Shown here piece by piece: positions 24,017-35,236 of a stretch of DNA of 64,000 nucleotides (the stretch's first letter is position 1; every line of letters starts with the position of its first letter). Origin of the DNA: Mytilus galloprovincialis (taxonomy: Eukaryota > Mollusca > Bivalvia > Mytilida > Mytilidae); the NCBI RefSeq assembly GCF_965363235.1, contig NC_134850.1:45752602-45816601 (forward strand). Direction: 5' to 3'. The notes beneath the pieces were generated by a model that worked only from the letters and a program-made list of their open reading frames with translations, was not told the origin of the DNA and ran no database searches. A program made the position numbers and the translations under genes.

Positions 24017-24774
24017 AAACATAGTCATAGAAAATGGAATGCATTACAAAGGATTATATCCGTAATAAGAAATACTGATTTGTGAAAGACCATATTATTT
24101 TAATATTTCATTTACTGTTATCTGTTTTTGTCCATTTTAATTCCTTGTTATCTGTTATGAGCCAAATCAATTTGCTGTTTTACTGTTATTGGGACCCCCC
24201 CTTGCCCCCCCCCCTTGCCCCCCCCCCTCCTTGCCCCCCCCCCCTCTTATTACAAAAAGCCTTGAAGTTTGCACTGATTTGTAGGGAGATGGATAGCTTG
24301 ACTTGCCTTGGTAGGAATGAATGATCGACCAAACATGTATGGTCGGTCTAATTACATGGGATCTATATAATATATGTTTCTCACTGAATCTATTCAAAGA
24401 AGGTAACCAAAGATTTTGCGACGATGCAAATATTAAACTTTACAATATAAATAAATATCTTTAACCAATGAATTCAAATAGCAAAGTCTATGCAATTAAC
24501 AAATATGTACTTATTAAGCTTCATGTAAATCATTTAACAATGAAATACATTAAATATGAAATTTGGAGTTTTACCAAGGGAGCTAATAATTAATTAATAA
24601 TACTGTCTGCCACACAGCATTTCGGGGGCTCTCCCTCTGGTATCTTTCATCCCTCTTTTATAGCTGACTATGTTGGGCTTTTCTAATTATTGGGGGCATT
24701 ATGATGACCTATAGTTGTTAATTTCTGTGTCATTTAGTCTCTTGGCAATCATAATACATATTCTTTTATATATA

Positions 24775-24945
24775 GCGATGTCGTTATTACGACATGATAT
24801 GTCGAAATTACGACATGATATGTCGAAATTACGACATAGCGATGTCGTTATAACGACATGTTATGTCGAAATTACGACATAGCGATGTCGTAATAACGAC
24901 ATGTTATGTCGAAATTACGACATGCTATGTCGTAATTACGACATA
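24775..24945. repeat. Palindromic minisatellite in the right TIR
   Basis: Tandem variants of the same 18-bp palindrome as 17,901-18,096, followed by a T run and the terminal ATGGCCCTTATCGGCTTCCG. Confidence 0.85.
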
Positions 24946-24982
24946 ATTTTTTTTTTTTGAATGGCCCTTATCGGCTTCCGTA

Positions 24983-26221
24983 CTTATGTATGCTGACGAT
25001 ATTGTTTTACTGTCAACATCTCCGAATGGTTTGCAAAAAAAATTGGACATTTTGCAAAATTACTGCAATGATTGGTGCTTAAGTGTGAATACAAACAAAA
25101 CAAAGGTTCTTATATTCAACAAGGCAGGTAGATTGATTAACAAATATGATTTTATGCTAAATGGTATAAAACTAGAGTGTGTTAATTCATATAAATATTT
25201 GGGTATACATTTTTGTGCATCTGGCTCCCTTACAGTAGCCCAGGATGAACTGTATAAAAAGGCACTAAAAGCCTATTTTAAGTTATCTAAAGATATTTAT
25301 CCTTGCATCCTTCAGTCAAAACAAGCATGCATGTTTTTGATCATACCATCAAACCCATCCTATTATACAGCTGTGAGATATGGGGTGCCTTTAATCCAAT
25401 GTCATCTAAATATAGAAATGGAATTTTTTCATTTGACCATATTTACTCTAAATTACCTGCTGAAAAACTTCATACTAAATTCTGTAAATTTATTCTTGGA
25501 GCTCCAAAAAAAAAGCACCAATTTTGCAGTATTAACTGAGTTGGGAAGACTACCAATATATTTTAACATGATTAAAGCAATGACTAAATACTATTACAGA
25601 CTAGAAAAATCAGACACTAACTTTCCGTTGTTATATAATGCATTTATAGAATCAAAAAAATTGTATGAGTCAAAGAAACCGTCTTGGTATATGTCATCTG
25701 AAAAACTTCTTTCACTGATTAATAATTATCAAATATCCTCAGACACGGCTAAACCAATTGACAACGGAAAACTAAGAAATGCCATGTTGAAAGATTGGGA
25801 AAAAAATCTCAAAACTCACTCAGAAGGAAAACTATGCACATATGTTACATTTAAATCAAATTTTGGTTGTGAAAAATATCTTAATATTGTTAAAAAATTT
25901 GAAGATAGACGGAGTCTAACAAGATTTCGCATACCTGCTCACCATTTACTTATAGAGAGAGGTAGATATAGTAATATTCCCCGACACAATAGAATTTGTA
26001 AGAGATGTTGTAGTAATGAGGTCGAAGATGAAACACATTTTCTTTTCAACTGTGATAGTTTATCGGACCAAAGGAAAGACATGATAACAATGATAAATAA
26101 TTGCTGCAAGAATTTTAAAAATCTTGACCTTAACCAAAAACTGATATGGTTAATGAATAATGAAGATGAGAATTTATTATCAGAATTATGCATGTTCATT
26201 AAGAAATATGAAAAGTGTTAA
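24983..26221 (+). pseudogene. CR1/L2-like LINE ORF2, second part (motif C to C-terminus)
   Basis: The frame resumes with MYADDIVLLSTSPNGLQ (RT motif C), followed by LSVNTNKTKVLIFNK and YKYLGIHF (thumb side). The C-terminus has a putative zinc-knuckle-like segment, NRICKRCCSNEVEDETHFLF with a following Cys, preceded by LTRFRIPAHHLLIERGRY, and ends with TAA at 26,219. One frameshift region (about 25,300-25,540) shows as a second overlapping frame carrying TIKPILLYSCEIWG. With 15,591-17,862 this makes a complete-length ORF2. Confidence 0.82.
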
Positions 26222-26740
26222 TGGGATTTATCTCCCTCTACTACTTGTAAATTGAACTTTATATTTTCTCTATAGTGAGTTCTAGAGCACCGTTCCTTGA
26301 TGAATATTGCCCAGTAGCAATGTCAACCCTTGCTGCTGTGCATTAATCATGAGGAGAATCACTATTGGAGTTATCTCGTGTATCTGTAGCTAGTTCTGAA
26401 GGATCTCCCCTTGATGACCTTTGCATTGTTGTGATGTAAAAGTCCCTCGCTGCTGTACACTGGTCATGAGGAGAACTACTGCAGAATGAGACACTATATT
26501 CCTGGTTCTATTTTTACTTTTTGTTTCCCTATTAATAAACTTTATATCATATTCTTTTAATATTAAACCGACCTCATTGCAATCAATGCCTCTTACCTTA
26601 ATTATATCCTACATTGCTCATATCATCAATTTATTATTTGTGTATTATTTATAATATTGTGTATTTCACTAATGTTTATATAATCATTGTATGATGTTTT
26701 TGTATCTTGCCCGACAAGGGCCCATGATTGGTCTAATAAA
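26222..26740 (+). other. 3' untranslated region of the CR1/L2-like LINE
   Basis: A non-coding tail with a loosely duplicated block (TTGATGA..TTGC and CATGAGGAGAA at about 26,297-26,360 and 26,410-26,475). It ends near GCCCGACAAGGGCCC and an A-rich AATAAAAAAATAATG, probably the 3' end of the element. Confidence 0.5.
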
Positions 26741-26883
26741 AAAATAATGTCTAATGTCATTACACAACGAAAATCATTATTCATGATGACACGAGGTCCC
26801 ACAATAAAGTGCAAAGGTGAATTTAATAAAAACTTGATAAAAATCGTGTTTTCGTGATCCTAGCTAAAACATGTAATTATAAA

Positions 26884-27023
26884 TATTGAATGCTTCTTTT
26901 TGTAACTTCATAGGGTTGTAAAAGCGTTGACCGTGCGTACATTTTCAGAATGAAGCGCTTCCGCATTTCATACAAAATGTATTTTGGTCATCGCTTTACA
27001 CCTCGATGAAAAAAGCATTCAAT
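26884..27023. repeat. Imperfect hairpin element (140 bp)
   Basis: ATTGAATGCTTC...TTGTAAAAGCGTTGACC on the left pairs with GGTCATCGCTTTACA...AAAGCATTCAAT on the right. Foldback-MITE form, non-coding. Confidence 0.55.
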
Positions 27024-27236
27024 TCTTAAATAAACCAGAAATGAAATTTTAAAATTCATTGAAAAGTGTCTTTGACTGCTTAATTATATTTTAAAAACTG
27101 ATGATATAGTGGTTATATATTAATAAAAACATTTTAAGTACGTTTGAGTCTTATGCAATATTTGTTTTTATATAATTGAAAACTGACTGCTACCGACTGG
27201 TTGCTTGAGCCTGGTCTCACAAACTCCGCATTTTCA

Positions 27237-27490
27237 TTACAGCCGATTACATTGAGTGTGTAGACAAAGGTAATATCTTTGGATCGCTTGTTTGTTAGCT
27301 GAACTATGAAGTAACTAGGTAAGGTATACCACCCTCCTGTAGAAGGAGCCTAGTCCTACAGACAGATTGATTGGTTATTTGTCGAACTAATCTACTCTTA
27401 AAGGAGGGTAGTTTACCTAACCTAATAATACAAGCAAGCTAACCAAGGATAGGCTACCTTTGCCTACACACTCAGTGCAATCGGCTGTAA
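27237..27490. repeat. Palindromic element (254 bp)
   Basis: Ends TTACAGCCGATT and AATCGGCTGTAA are exact inverted repeats. The arms extend through GTGTGTAGACAAAGGTA / TACCTTTGCCTACACAC, AGGTAAGGTATACCACC and its partner TTACCTAACC. A MITE-like palindrome without coding capacity. Confidence 0.72.
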
Positions 27491-27872
27491 CTTTTTTACA
27501 TTACAGGTTGCAACACCTTGCCAAATCATTAGGTTCCAATAAACGTTTGGAAAATTTAGTTAATGTGCTTTCCCATAGGGTTTTATGCAGAACAATTACC
27601 GGAAATCTATTATGGAAACTTGCAAAAACAATATCAAATTCGAAATCTAAGTGAACAATGAAGTTACTCACATTAAAAAAGGTTGAGACATTGAAGACCA
27701 AAAATTTTTTTTTTATTCTTGCGTGTCTTATTATAATCAGACGGTAATTTTAGAGGTTACAAAGAAATTTAATATAAAGACAAACATTAATGTCGAGTTT
27801 CATTGGTGAAATTAACACTACAATACAAAAAAGGATTCTCAAATGATCATGACTTTTGCTTGTAGTAAAATG

Positions 27873-27926
<54 letters not shown>

Positions 27927-27938
27927 TGATCAATCAAT
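27873..27938. repeat. ATCA microsatellite
   Basis: About 15 tandem ATCA/AATC units with one TTGA interruption near the right end, directly abutting a mussel dispersed repeat. Confidence 0.9.
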
Positions 27939-28640
27939 AAAATTGAGAATGGAAATAAAAAATGCGTCAAAGAAACAACAGTCAGCCTAACCAAAGAGCA
28001 CAGCCGAAGGCCACCAATGAGTCTTCAACACAACGAGAAAATCCGGGCTTCAGCTGGTCTCTAAATAAAAATATATACTAGTAATGTGAAAATGGACGTC
28101 ACACTTAACTTAGACAAAAAAAAAACATAAAAAAACTAACAAAGATCAGAGTCTACTGTCTTGGGACAGCGCAAAAATACGGCGGGGCTAAACATGCTTT
28201 GTTAGATCTCAACCTTCCCGCTATACATTTATATCTAGCTCATGTAGAATAAACAAACACACAACAATATGCACAGAGAAACTCAGTTTAAAAGAAATGC
28301 TAGTCCGATGACAAAATAGTAAACAAAAGAAACTACACAAAACGAATATGATTCATAAATTAACAAAGAACTACTAGCAGTAACTGACATGCCAGCTCCA
28401 GACCCCAATCAAAAATATCGAAAGAATATATAGATATAAGAAGATGTGCATGGTATGAGTGCCAATGAGACAACTCTCCATCCAAGTCACAGTGTGTAGA
28501 AGGAAACTATTATAGGTTAAAGTAACCTCTTCAACACGAATCCTTGGCTCACACCGAATAGCAAGTTATAAGGATCCTCCAAAATGACTAGTGTAAAACC
28601 ATTTAAACGGGAAAACCAAAGGTCTAAACTCTATATATAA
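27938..28640. repeat. Composite of mussel dispersed repeats
   Basis: Left part: 'attgagaatgg', 'cagccgaaggccaccaatg' (as at 44,003). Right part: 'agtctactgtcttgggacag', 'atgccagctccaga' and 'gagtgccaatgagacaactc' (as at 10,900-11,450). Non-coding. Confidence 0.7.
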
Positions 28641-28647
28641 CTAGAGG

Positions 28648-29372
28648 CTCTGAAGAGCCTGTGTCGCTAACCTTGGTCTATGTGTTTTTGGTGATGGTGA
28701 TGTGTTCGTAGATCTTACTCTACAAAACATTGTTGATGCTTACAATTATCTCTATCTATAATGAACTTAGCCTAGTAGTTTCAGTGGAAAATATTTTGTA
28801 AAAATGTACAAAATTATGAAAATTGTTAAAAATTGACTATAAAGGGCAATTACTCCTTAAGGGGTCAATTGACCATTTTCGTCATGTTGACTTATTTGTA
28901 GGTCTTACTTTGCTGTACATTATTGATGTTTACAGTTTATCTCTATCTATAATAATATTCAAGAAAATAACCAAAAGCTGCAAAATTTTCTTAAAATTAC
29001 CAATTCAGGGGCAGCAACATAACAACAGGTTGTCTGATGCATCTGAAAATTTCAGGGCAGATAGATAATGACCTAATAAACAATTTTACTCATGTCAGAT
29101 TTGCTCTTAATGCTTTGATTTCTGAGATATAAGCCAAAATCTTCATTTTACTCCTATGTTCTATTTTTATCCATGGCGACCATCTTGGTTAGTTGGCAAG
29201 GTCACCGGACACATTTGTTATACTAGATATCCCAATGATGATGGTGGCTAAGGTTGGTTGCATTTGGCTCAGTAGTTTCATAGTAGAAGATTTTTGAAAA
29301 GTTACGACGGCGGACGACGGACGCCAAGATATAAGAAAAGCTCACTTGACACTTCGGGCCAGGTGAGCTAAA
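28648..29372. repeat. High-copy mussel repeat with GTCGCTAACC / AGGTGAGCT ends
   Basis: Begins 'ctctgaagagcctgtgtcgc' and ends 'cttcgggccaggtgagct'. Internally the block 'aaaaattgactataaagggc', 'ctccttaaggggtcaattga' and 'tatctctatctataat' is partly duplicated. I recognise it as a very abundant non-coding family in mussel genomes. The 81-codon frame within it (28,823) is not a gene. Confidence 0.65.
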
Positions 29373-29399
29373 AAACGAGAAGCGAGAACGACATCAACA

Positions 29400-30934
29400 A
29401 ACGACAACTACTGTTTTTTGTGTGATTTTTTTATTACTAGACCAAATATTTCATGATTTTTTATTATCTAGGACTGTATTTTTGATTAGCAATTGATAAC
29501 CAAGTTTAATAAAATCATATGTGTGTATAGCAAACATATTAACTTTGGCTTGAAAGACGTCTATTTAATTGTTTTCGACTCGCTCTGCTCGGTCGGAAAA
29601 ATTGACAAGAATAAAATCCTAAGATTGAACGCGTTCGTTCAACAATCTTATTAAAATTAATATATATATTAATTTTCTCATACACATAAGTAGTACGAAA
29701 TTAGAGATATACATTTTGATTAGATTAGTTCGTCTAATTTACAAATGTAGTGTTATCTGTAGTAAATTTACTGACTTCTTTAATAAAGGATTTGAATAAG
29801 AATGTGTCCATACCACATAAATGCCCCACTCGCACTATCATTTTCCATGTCTAGTGGACCGTGGAATTGAGGGTCAGAACTCTATATTTGGCACTGAAAT
29901 TAAAAAGATCATATGATATAGAATATGTGTACTGAGTTTCAAAAAAATATATCTGTACATTAACTTCACTTTCAAGTATAGAGATGTGATTTTTTTTCTG
30001 AGACAAGTGATTGTGACAATCCAAAAGAACTTGCAGTCATTCGATGTTCAGTACTTCAGTACTTTGATTGTTTGAAAACGAGGTAAAAATACCCTGCCAC
30101 ATTCGGTATGTGTTTTTGTTAGACCTTTTTTTTCCCCTTCTGTTTTGTATCGATCTCATACGTTAAGCCCTTTTCCACTGGTTTGTATAGTTTGTTCTTA
30201 TGCTGTGCTGTAACAAAACTGTCCCAGCTGTTTACAAGCATGTTAAACGCCACAATATATTGCATGTGCCTGCTCCAACTCAGGAGCATGTAGTTCAATG
30301 GTTTTCGTTTGTTGATGTCTTTTATATGTGTTTTTCGTAATTCATGTTGTTTTAAAATAGGCTGTTATTTTTCTCAATTGAACTGTTTCATATTTTTCAA
30401 TTCATGGACTATTGTAGCCGACAATACCGTATGTTTTTTTCTCATTGTTGAAGATTATATGGTTGCCTATATATAATTGCTTACATCCACTACATTTGAA
30501 CTTTGTTGGATAGTTGACTCATTTGCATTAATACCAAATCTCCTTATTAAAAGTTGAGGGGTGTGTGTGTTTCTTTGGAAAATTTCAATGTTTTTCTCCC
30601 AGGTCACCCAGTTTGAATAGAATATTTTGACATTTTGCTGTGTTCTTGGATTTGAGTTATTAGTAAGAGCCAACCAAAGCTCACGGCCTGTTGGTGGGTA
30701 GTTGATGACTATATGGTAAGTCTGGATGTCTTTTTGAGTATTGCATACGGTGATTTGGTGATGTCTTCATGCCATGCATTGTCCCATTACTTTATATAGA
30801 CAGCTTATCAGTCAACCTGATCTATCAAGTAGCTCTCCTCGCCTTTTGTATAGTCAGACGAAAAACAAGATATAAACTGACTTAGCTTGGTATATACATG
30901 TTTATTTAATATACTCATATAAATATAAAAAAGA
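29400..30934. repeat. Intergenic stretch with repeat fragments
   Basis: 29,818-29,945 is a truncated GCCCCAC-type repeat. About 30,100-30,400 carries 'gtttgttgatgtcttttata' and neighbouring words of a dispersed mussel family. No gene is visible. Confidence 0.4.
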
Positions 30935-31260
30935 AGATGTGGTATGATTGTCAATGAGACAACTCTCCACAAGAGACCAACATAACACAGAAATTATCAA
31001 CTATAGGTCATCGTACGGCCTTCAACAATGAGCAAAGCCCATACCGCATAGTCAGATATAAAAGGCCCCGAAATGACAATGTAAAACAATTCAAACAAGA
31101 AAACTACTAGTAACTTATTTATGCACAAAAATTGAACGAAAAACAAAAATGTAACACATAAACAAACGACAACCACTGAATTACAGGCTCCTGACTTGGG
31201 ACAGGCACATACATTTTGAATGTGGCGGGGTTAAACATGTTAGCGGGATCCCAAATTCAA
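30935..31260. repeat. Mussel dispersed repeat (GAAGATGTGGTATGA family)
   Basis: 'gaagatgtggtatgattgtc', 'aatgagacaactctccac', 'aactataggtcatcgtacgg' and 'aggctcctgacttgggacag' align with the copies at 11,360, 20,870 and 28,440. Confidence 0.7.
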
Positions 31261-32640
31261 GTCAAATTGATATTTTAAAACAACATAAAAGTTAAAAAGT
31301 GTAAAAAAAAAAATTTTTAATAAATGTTGAAAATATTATTGTGTTTGTGAGTGGAAAACTACTTAAAATTGTAGAAATATTCAAAAGTAGCTCTCGCGTT
31401 TTTGTTCTGCGGCTACGTTAACGGAACATCAATCAAGTAATCGATCTTCATGACTATGGCTTCAATATTTAATGGTATAAGATATCATATTCTGCTTGTC
31501 GTAGACTCAAAAAGACTTCAAGTTGGAATAGATCTACGAAGACTAAAGAACGTTCATGTGTGGTTTATCAATTGTACATTCCCACGAAACCGACGTCCAG
31601 ATATTGTTCGGAAGATGTTTTGAGAAGTTCGGAACTTCCGATGCGACCGGACAAGTAAAATTAAACTGTTACAGTATATTACAGAACACAAAACTGGCTA
31701 TCTTTGCTGTAAATACAAGTTAAAAACCTGACATGGTTTACATTAAAGCTAAAAATCCCAATCCCACGGCATCAAATAATTTAAAAAAAAAACATATGAC
31801 CTTTAACATTGGAGGTCTAAACTAGCAGTGAGCCGTGTCCAGATCCGAAATAGAAAATAAAGAGATGTGGAGTAAATGTACACGGGACAAAATCGCACAC
31901 AATATATAGAAAACATACAAATTATTAATGAACAGGGCTTTTATGCCTGTTCTTCATCTTGAAAGGAGCTAGAGGGTCTTCAACGAGGAACTAGACCATT
32001 GATCCTCATTATACAAAAGTAACATAGGTTAGTGCATCGGACTATACAAAAACATAAGTTCCTGGTTCGATCCCCGTTCCGGTGAGAACATTTCCAATCC
32101 ACTATTAATAAATATGTTTAAACTAACAATAGCCACACACTTGACTTTGTGGATTACATTATTTTTTTCATCATCCTACATATGTCTTTTGATATTGTTC
32201 ATACATGTAAATACTAAAAGTCTTACACTGTATCTATATATTTTGCTCCGAGACCAGAACATAATAAAATAGATAAATTAAAACTTGCGCTTTAGATTAA
32301 GAAAGGGTGTGAAAGATTTTGTATCATTTTTTCCAGTTTTTCTGGAGTCCTTGAGCCCTTCCCTCGCCAACAATATATAGTTTGCTTTATTTGTAAAAGA
32401 GGCTAATTACGCTACAATATTATCATCTTAGATTAACCTCTCCAAACTTAAAAAGTAAAGATCACGCACCCTTATTGTTTAGATTGATAAAGACTTTTGC
32501 ATCCGTCGACATTATCTTCCATTAAAGTAGTATTGATCTGACAACCGCTGTGCATGTATACTTTAACGACCTTTAAATGAATGACAAATGAACATTGTCA
32601 TTTTGTGAATGACAATTAAACTGTGTTGGAAAGATAACAT
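31261..32640. other. Non-coding stretch with one tRNA-derived fragment
   Basis: No exon is visible. The only notable feature is the SINE-like fragment at 32,021-32,090. Confidence 0.4.
32021..32090 (+). repeat. tRNA-derived SINE fragment
   Basis: 'taggttagtgcatcggacta' followed by 'gttcctggttcgatccccgt' has an A-box-like and a B-box (GGTTCGATCCC) at tRNA-like spacing. It closely matches the complement of the SINE head at 47,225-47,296. The acceptor stem does not pair, so it is not a tRNA gene. Confidence 0.55.
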
Positions 32641-32644
32641 AAAT

Positions 32645-32955
32645 ACACTTTCGTTTTTCGTTTTTTGTTTTTGTGAAATCAAAAATGAAAAATGAAAACA
32701 CTTTCATTTTTCGATTTTAGTTTTTGTGAAATCAAAATTGAAAAATGAAAATACTTTTGTTTTTCGTTTTTTGTTTGTGAAATCAAAAACGAAAAACGAA
32801 AACACTTTTGTTTTTCATTTTGGTTTTTAAGAAATCAAAAACGAAAAATGAAAACACTTTCGTTTTTCGTTTTGGTTTTTAAGAAATCAAAAACGAAAAA
32901 TGAAAACACTTTCGTTTTTTGTTTTTTGTTTTTGATATTTCAAAACGAAAAACGA
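32645..32955. repeat. Self-complementary minisatellite, about 60-bp unit
   Basis: Five to six units alternate a pyrimidine-rich half (CACTTTCGTTTTTCGTTTT) and its complement (AAAACGAAAAATGAAAAC) around GTGAAATC or AAGAAATC. Each unit can fold on itself. Confidence 0.8.
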
Positions 32956-33696
32956 ATGGACGCAGATATACACGGACCCAAATGTCGCAGATCTAAACAA
33001 ATATATGACACAGCACAGTCTTTACAAATCAGCAAAACCCATACTGCATATATGTCAAGCTATATATAGAGGCTTCTATATAACAAAATCTAAAACAATA
33101 CAAGTAGGAACACAACCAGTCTGATTTAAACGCAAACTTAACAGCAACTGCAAAAAAAAAATAATACTAATGTACAGCAAAAAAGGACATCCACTGAACT
33201 ACAGGCTTCTGATTATTTTGGGATTTAAACTTACAGAATGGGGCAAGGTTCAACATGGTTTAAAGCGCCCAAGCCTATCTAAACCTAGGACAGTGGTGAA
33301 ACAGCAAAACAAAAGATTAAACTATCATATCATTTGAAAATAAGATCCCCAAAACAATACGAATCGCAGAGTGAGAGCCAGATCAAAGTCAATAAAATAA
33401 AACATGTATCAAACAGGACAATCTATAAAGTATATCAGTGTATTTTCGATCTATGAGTTTGACTGTTCCTCTGGTAGTTTTCGTCCCTCTTTTATATATT
33501 ATTTGTGTTGTGTCCTATTAAATAATCATCCGTTATCAAAGGTGTACAATCTGTTCTATCCTATAATTGTTAAAGTGGGAAAGCATACATATTTCTCTAT
33601 AATAGTTCATGTCATGATATCCTTGTAATTCGTATAGTATTACATATGACAATTTAGAAAATAGACCCCATTCATATATATTCTAAACATTTTCAG

Positions 33697-33790
33697 GTGC
33701 ACAAAACTAAACCAGGTCCCCCGTTAAAACCAAGAATTTACAGAAAATGGGACGGATGTTGTACAACAGCTGATTTGTTAGTTTGTGAAT
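33697..33790 (+). CDS. Phospholipid scramblase-like paralogue, penultimate exon
   Basis: After the acceptor TTTTCAG, the exon reads VHKTKPGPPLKPRIYRKW then DGCCTTADLLVCE and ends with one base before donor GTAAGC. It aligns with exon 7 of the scramblase gene at 63,677-63,782 (RIYKKW...CCTRADLLVCE), including the same start phase (0) and end phase (1). It lacks four residues relative to that exon. The corresponding vertebrate segment contains the putative calcium-binding loop of scramblases. No upstream exons could be recognised in 1-33.6 kb, so it is either the tail of a gene with very long introns or a truncated duplicate. Confidence 0.72.
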
Positions 33791-34758
33791 GTAAGCGTAA
33801 TTTTGTCATAATTATAAATCAACTGGTTTTAAAAATTATATATATAGAAAATTGATCCATGCAGGATTTCTTCCAAAAATAAGATAATCTCCAAACATTG
33901 TTTAGATAAAAACAGCATAGCATTTCTGCTACGGTTTCTGTAAAAAAATATTTATATCTGAGTTCCAACTAGCAATGACTAGTAAAACATCGAGGAGTGA
34001 CACTCTTATCGAAGATAAGCAAAATAATTCGTCTAAATAGTGCGGAAGCAAACTTTTTGTTCTTCCCAGACCGGAATTCGAACAAATGCTACTGTGATAT
34101 CGTTGCACCAAATCGCATTGCACTATTCCCGACTCGCTAGACCATACGACCACCTAGGGTCTATATATATTAAATGTCTGATTGAATTATAGCCAATGTT
34201 AAATCCTATGGGACGATGGGTCATATAACTATGATACAATACACTAAAAAATATATCGAAAATATTTGTGATATGACGTATTAACATGATTAATGTAGTG
34301 TTTTGTACTTTCCAAACGAATTTTACGCTGCTTATACGGCTATTGAGTTAAAAGGTTAAAGAAACTACTTAAAATCACACTTTTCCCCACTATTTAATGT
34401 TTTTATTTTCATACCGAGATCACCGACATATGTACGTCTCTGTCGACAAGAATGGGGTCTTTTGCAATATGTTCCTCATTTTCATCTCTTTACGAAATAT
34501 AATAAGATGCTTTGACCGTGTCGAAATCCTAACTGTGTCCAACTTATTACTGTGTCTACACTCTATGTTTCAACACTTTGCCATTTGTCCCGCTATTTCG
34601 TGGGAGTCTTCTAGTTTTCACACTGGAAAAAGGTTCAGAGTTTAGTTTTATAAAATAGGAGTTGTAAATCCTTGATCATGTTAAGAGCAATAGAGTGACC
34701 TTAAAAAGTGAGCTAAATTCCTAGACTTTTATCTTATAAGTTTTGTTTGTTTGTACAG

Positions 34759-34892
34759 TTCCAGGTATGGAGGTGGAGGAAAAGGCTTTGTTTGTATGTG
34801 CGTGTTTCATGATTGTCAGTTTCTTTTTAACTTGTGTATACATACAGACTGCTAAAATATGTGTTATCTTGGTTTTGTACCTTAACAATTAA
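34759..34892 (+). CDS. Phospholipid scramblase-like paralogue, last exon with transmembrane segment
   Basis: Acceptor TTTGTACAG precedes an exon that, spliced in phase with 33,790, reads FPGMEVEEKALFVCACFMI followed by VSFFLTCVYIQ and ends at TAA (34,890-34,892). This matches the end of phospholipid scramblases, where a FPxDxDVxxKA segment precedes a single C-terminal membrane helix rich in Cys, Phe and Ile. The cytosolic-tail length is in the family range. It completes the paralogue begun by the 33,697 exon. The intron is 968 bp. Confidence 0.7.
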
Positions 34893-35236
34893 ACTTACTC
34901 TACCTTGTCACTATTCGTTAATTCTGTAAGAGGTCGTTCGTTAACGTATCTGGTGACATAGCTATAAACACAACTTTTGTATCTGGAGATATAAACAACA
35001 CATTTTATCACGAGTTCATATCTGCAATGCGTATCAAAACTATTAAATCTCTACATTTCATGGAAACCTATAGCTAAAAAAATTACACAGTTTTACTAGA
35101 TTTTCAGAAGTGGGTTTTAACTAAAAGGGAAGCTCTATCCTTGCTAACGTAGGCATGTGAAAACTACAGCTAAGGGTTATTTGCACGAAGACCGTTACAA
35201 TTACCAAATGCAACACAGAAAAAATTACAATATATC

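Larger units (their letters stand above)
22046..24247. mobile_element. G/C-run-bounded insertion nested in the right TIR arm
   Basis: The right arm of the long-TIR element is interrupted here: homology to the left arm stops at about 22,045 and resumes at 24,248. The insert starts with a G run ending in GGGGCAAGG and ends in C runs spaced by CCTTGCC. CTTATTA lies on both borders, a possible 7-bp duplication. Near each end are CTGTTAT-rich repeats in the same orientation. It contains a PLE fragment (22,680-23,015) and a GCCCCAC-type repeat (23,738-24,016). Confidence 0.55.
17863..24982. mobile_element. 7.1-kb DNA element with long terminal inverted repeats, inserted in the LINE
   Basis: Both ends carry TACGGAAGCCGATAAGGGCC in inverted orientation. 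The LINE sequence CTTATG(TA) is repeated at each border (17,857 and 24,983), a 6- or 8-bp target duplication depending on whether TA is counted in the element. The left arm runs about 17,863-18,745. The right arm is 24,248-24,982 plus 21,970-22,045, split by a nested insertion. Each arm has the terminus, a palindromic minisatellite, then unique sequence that aligns end to end. The interior holds foldback copy B and no intact transposase that I can recognise. Candidate superfamilies with long TIRs and 6-9-bp duplications include Mutator-, hAT- or Polinton-like derivatives; I cannot choose. Confidence 0.85.

Noticed and set aside
24082..24397. Frames with Pro- or Gly-rich segments around 24,190-24,245
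   Set aside because: They arise from C/G homopolymer runs at the end of a mobile insertion.
28823..29068. 81-codon frame in the GTCGCTAACC-type repeat
   Set aside because: It lies wholly inside a high-copy non-coding repeat.
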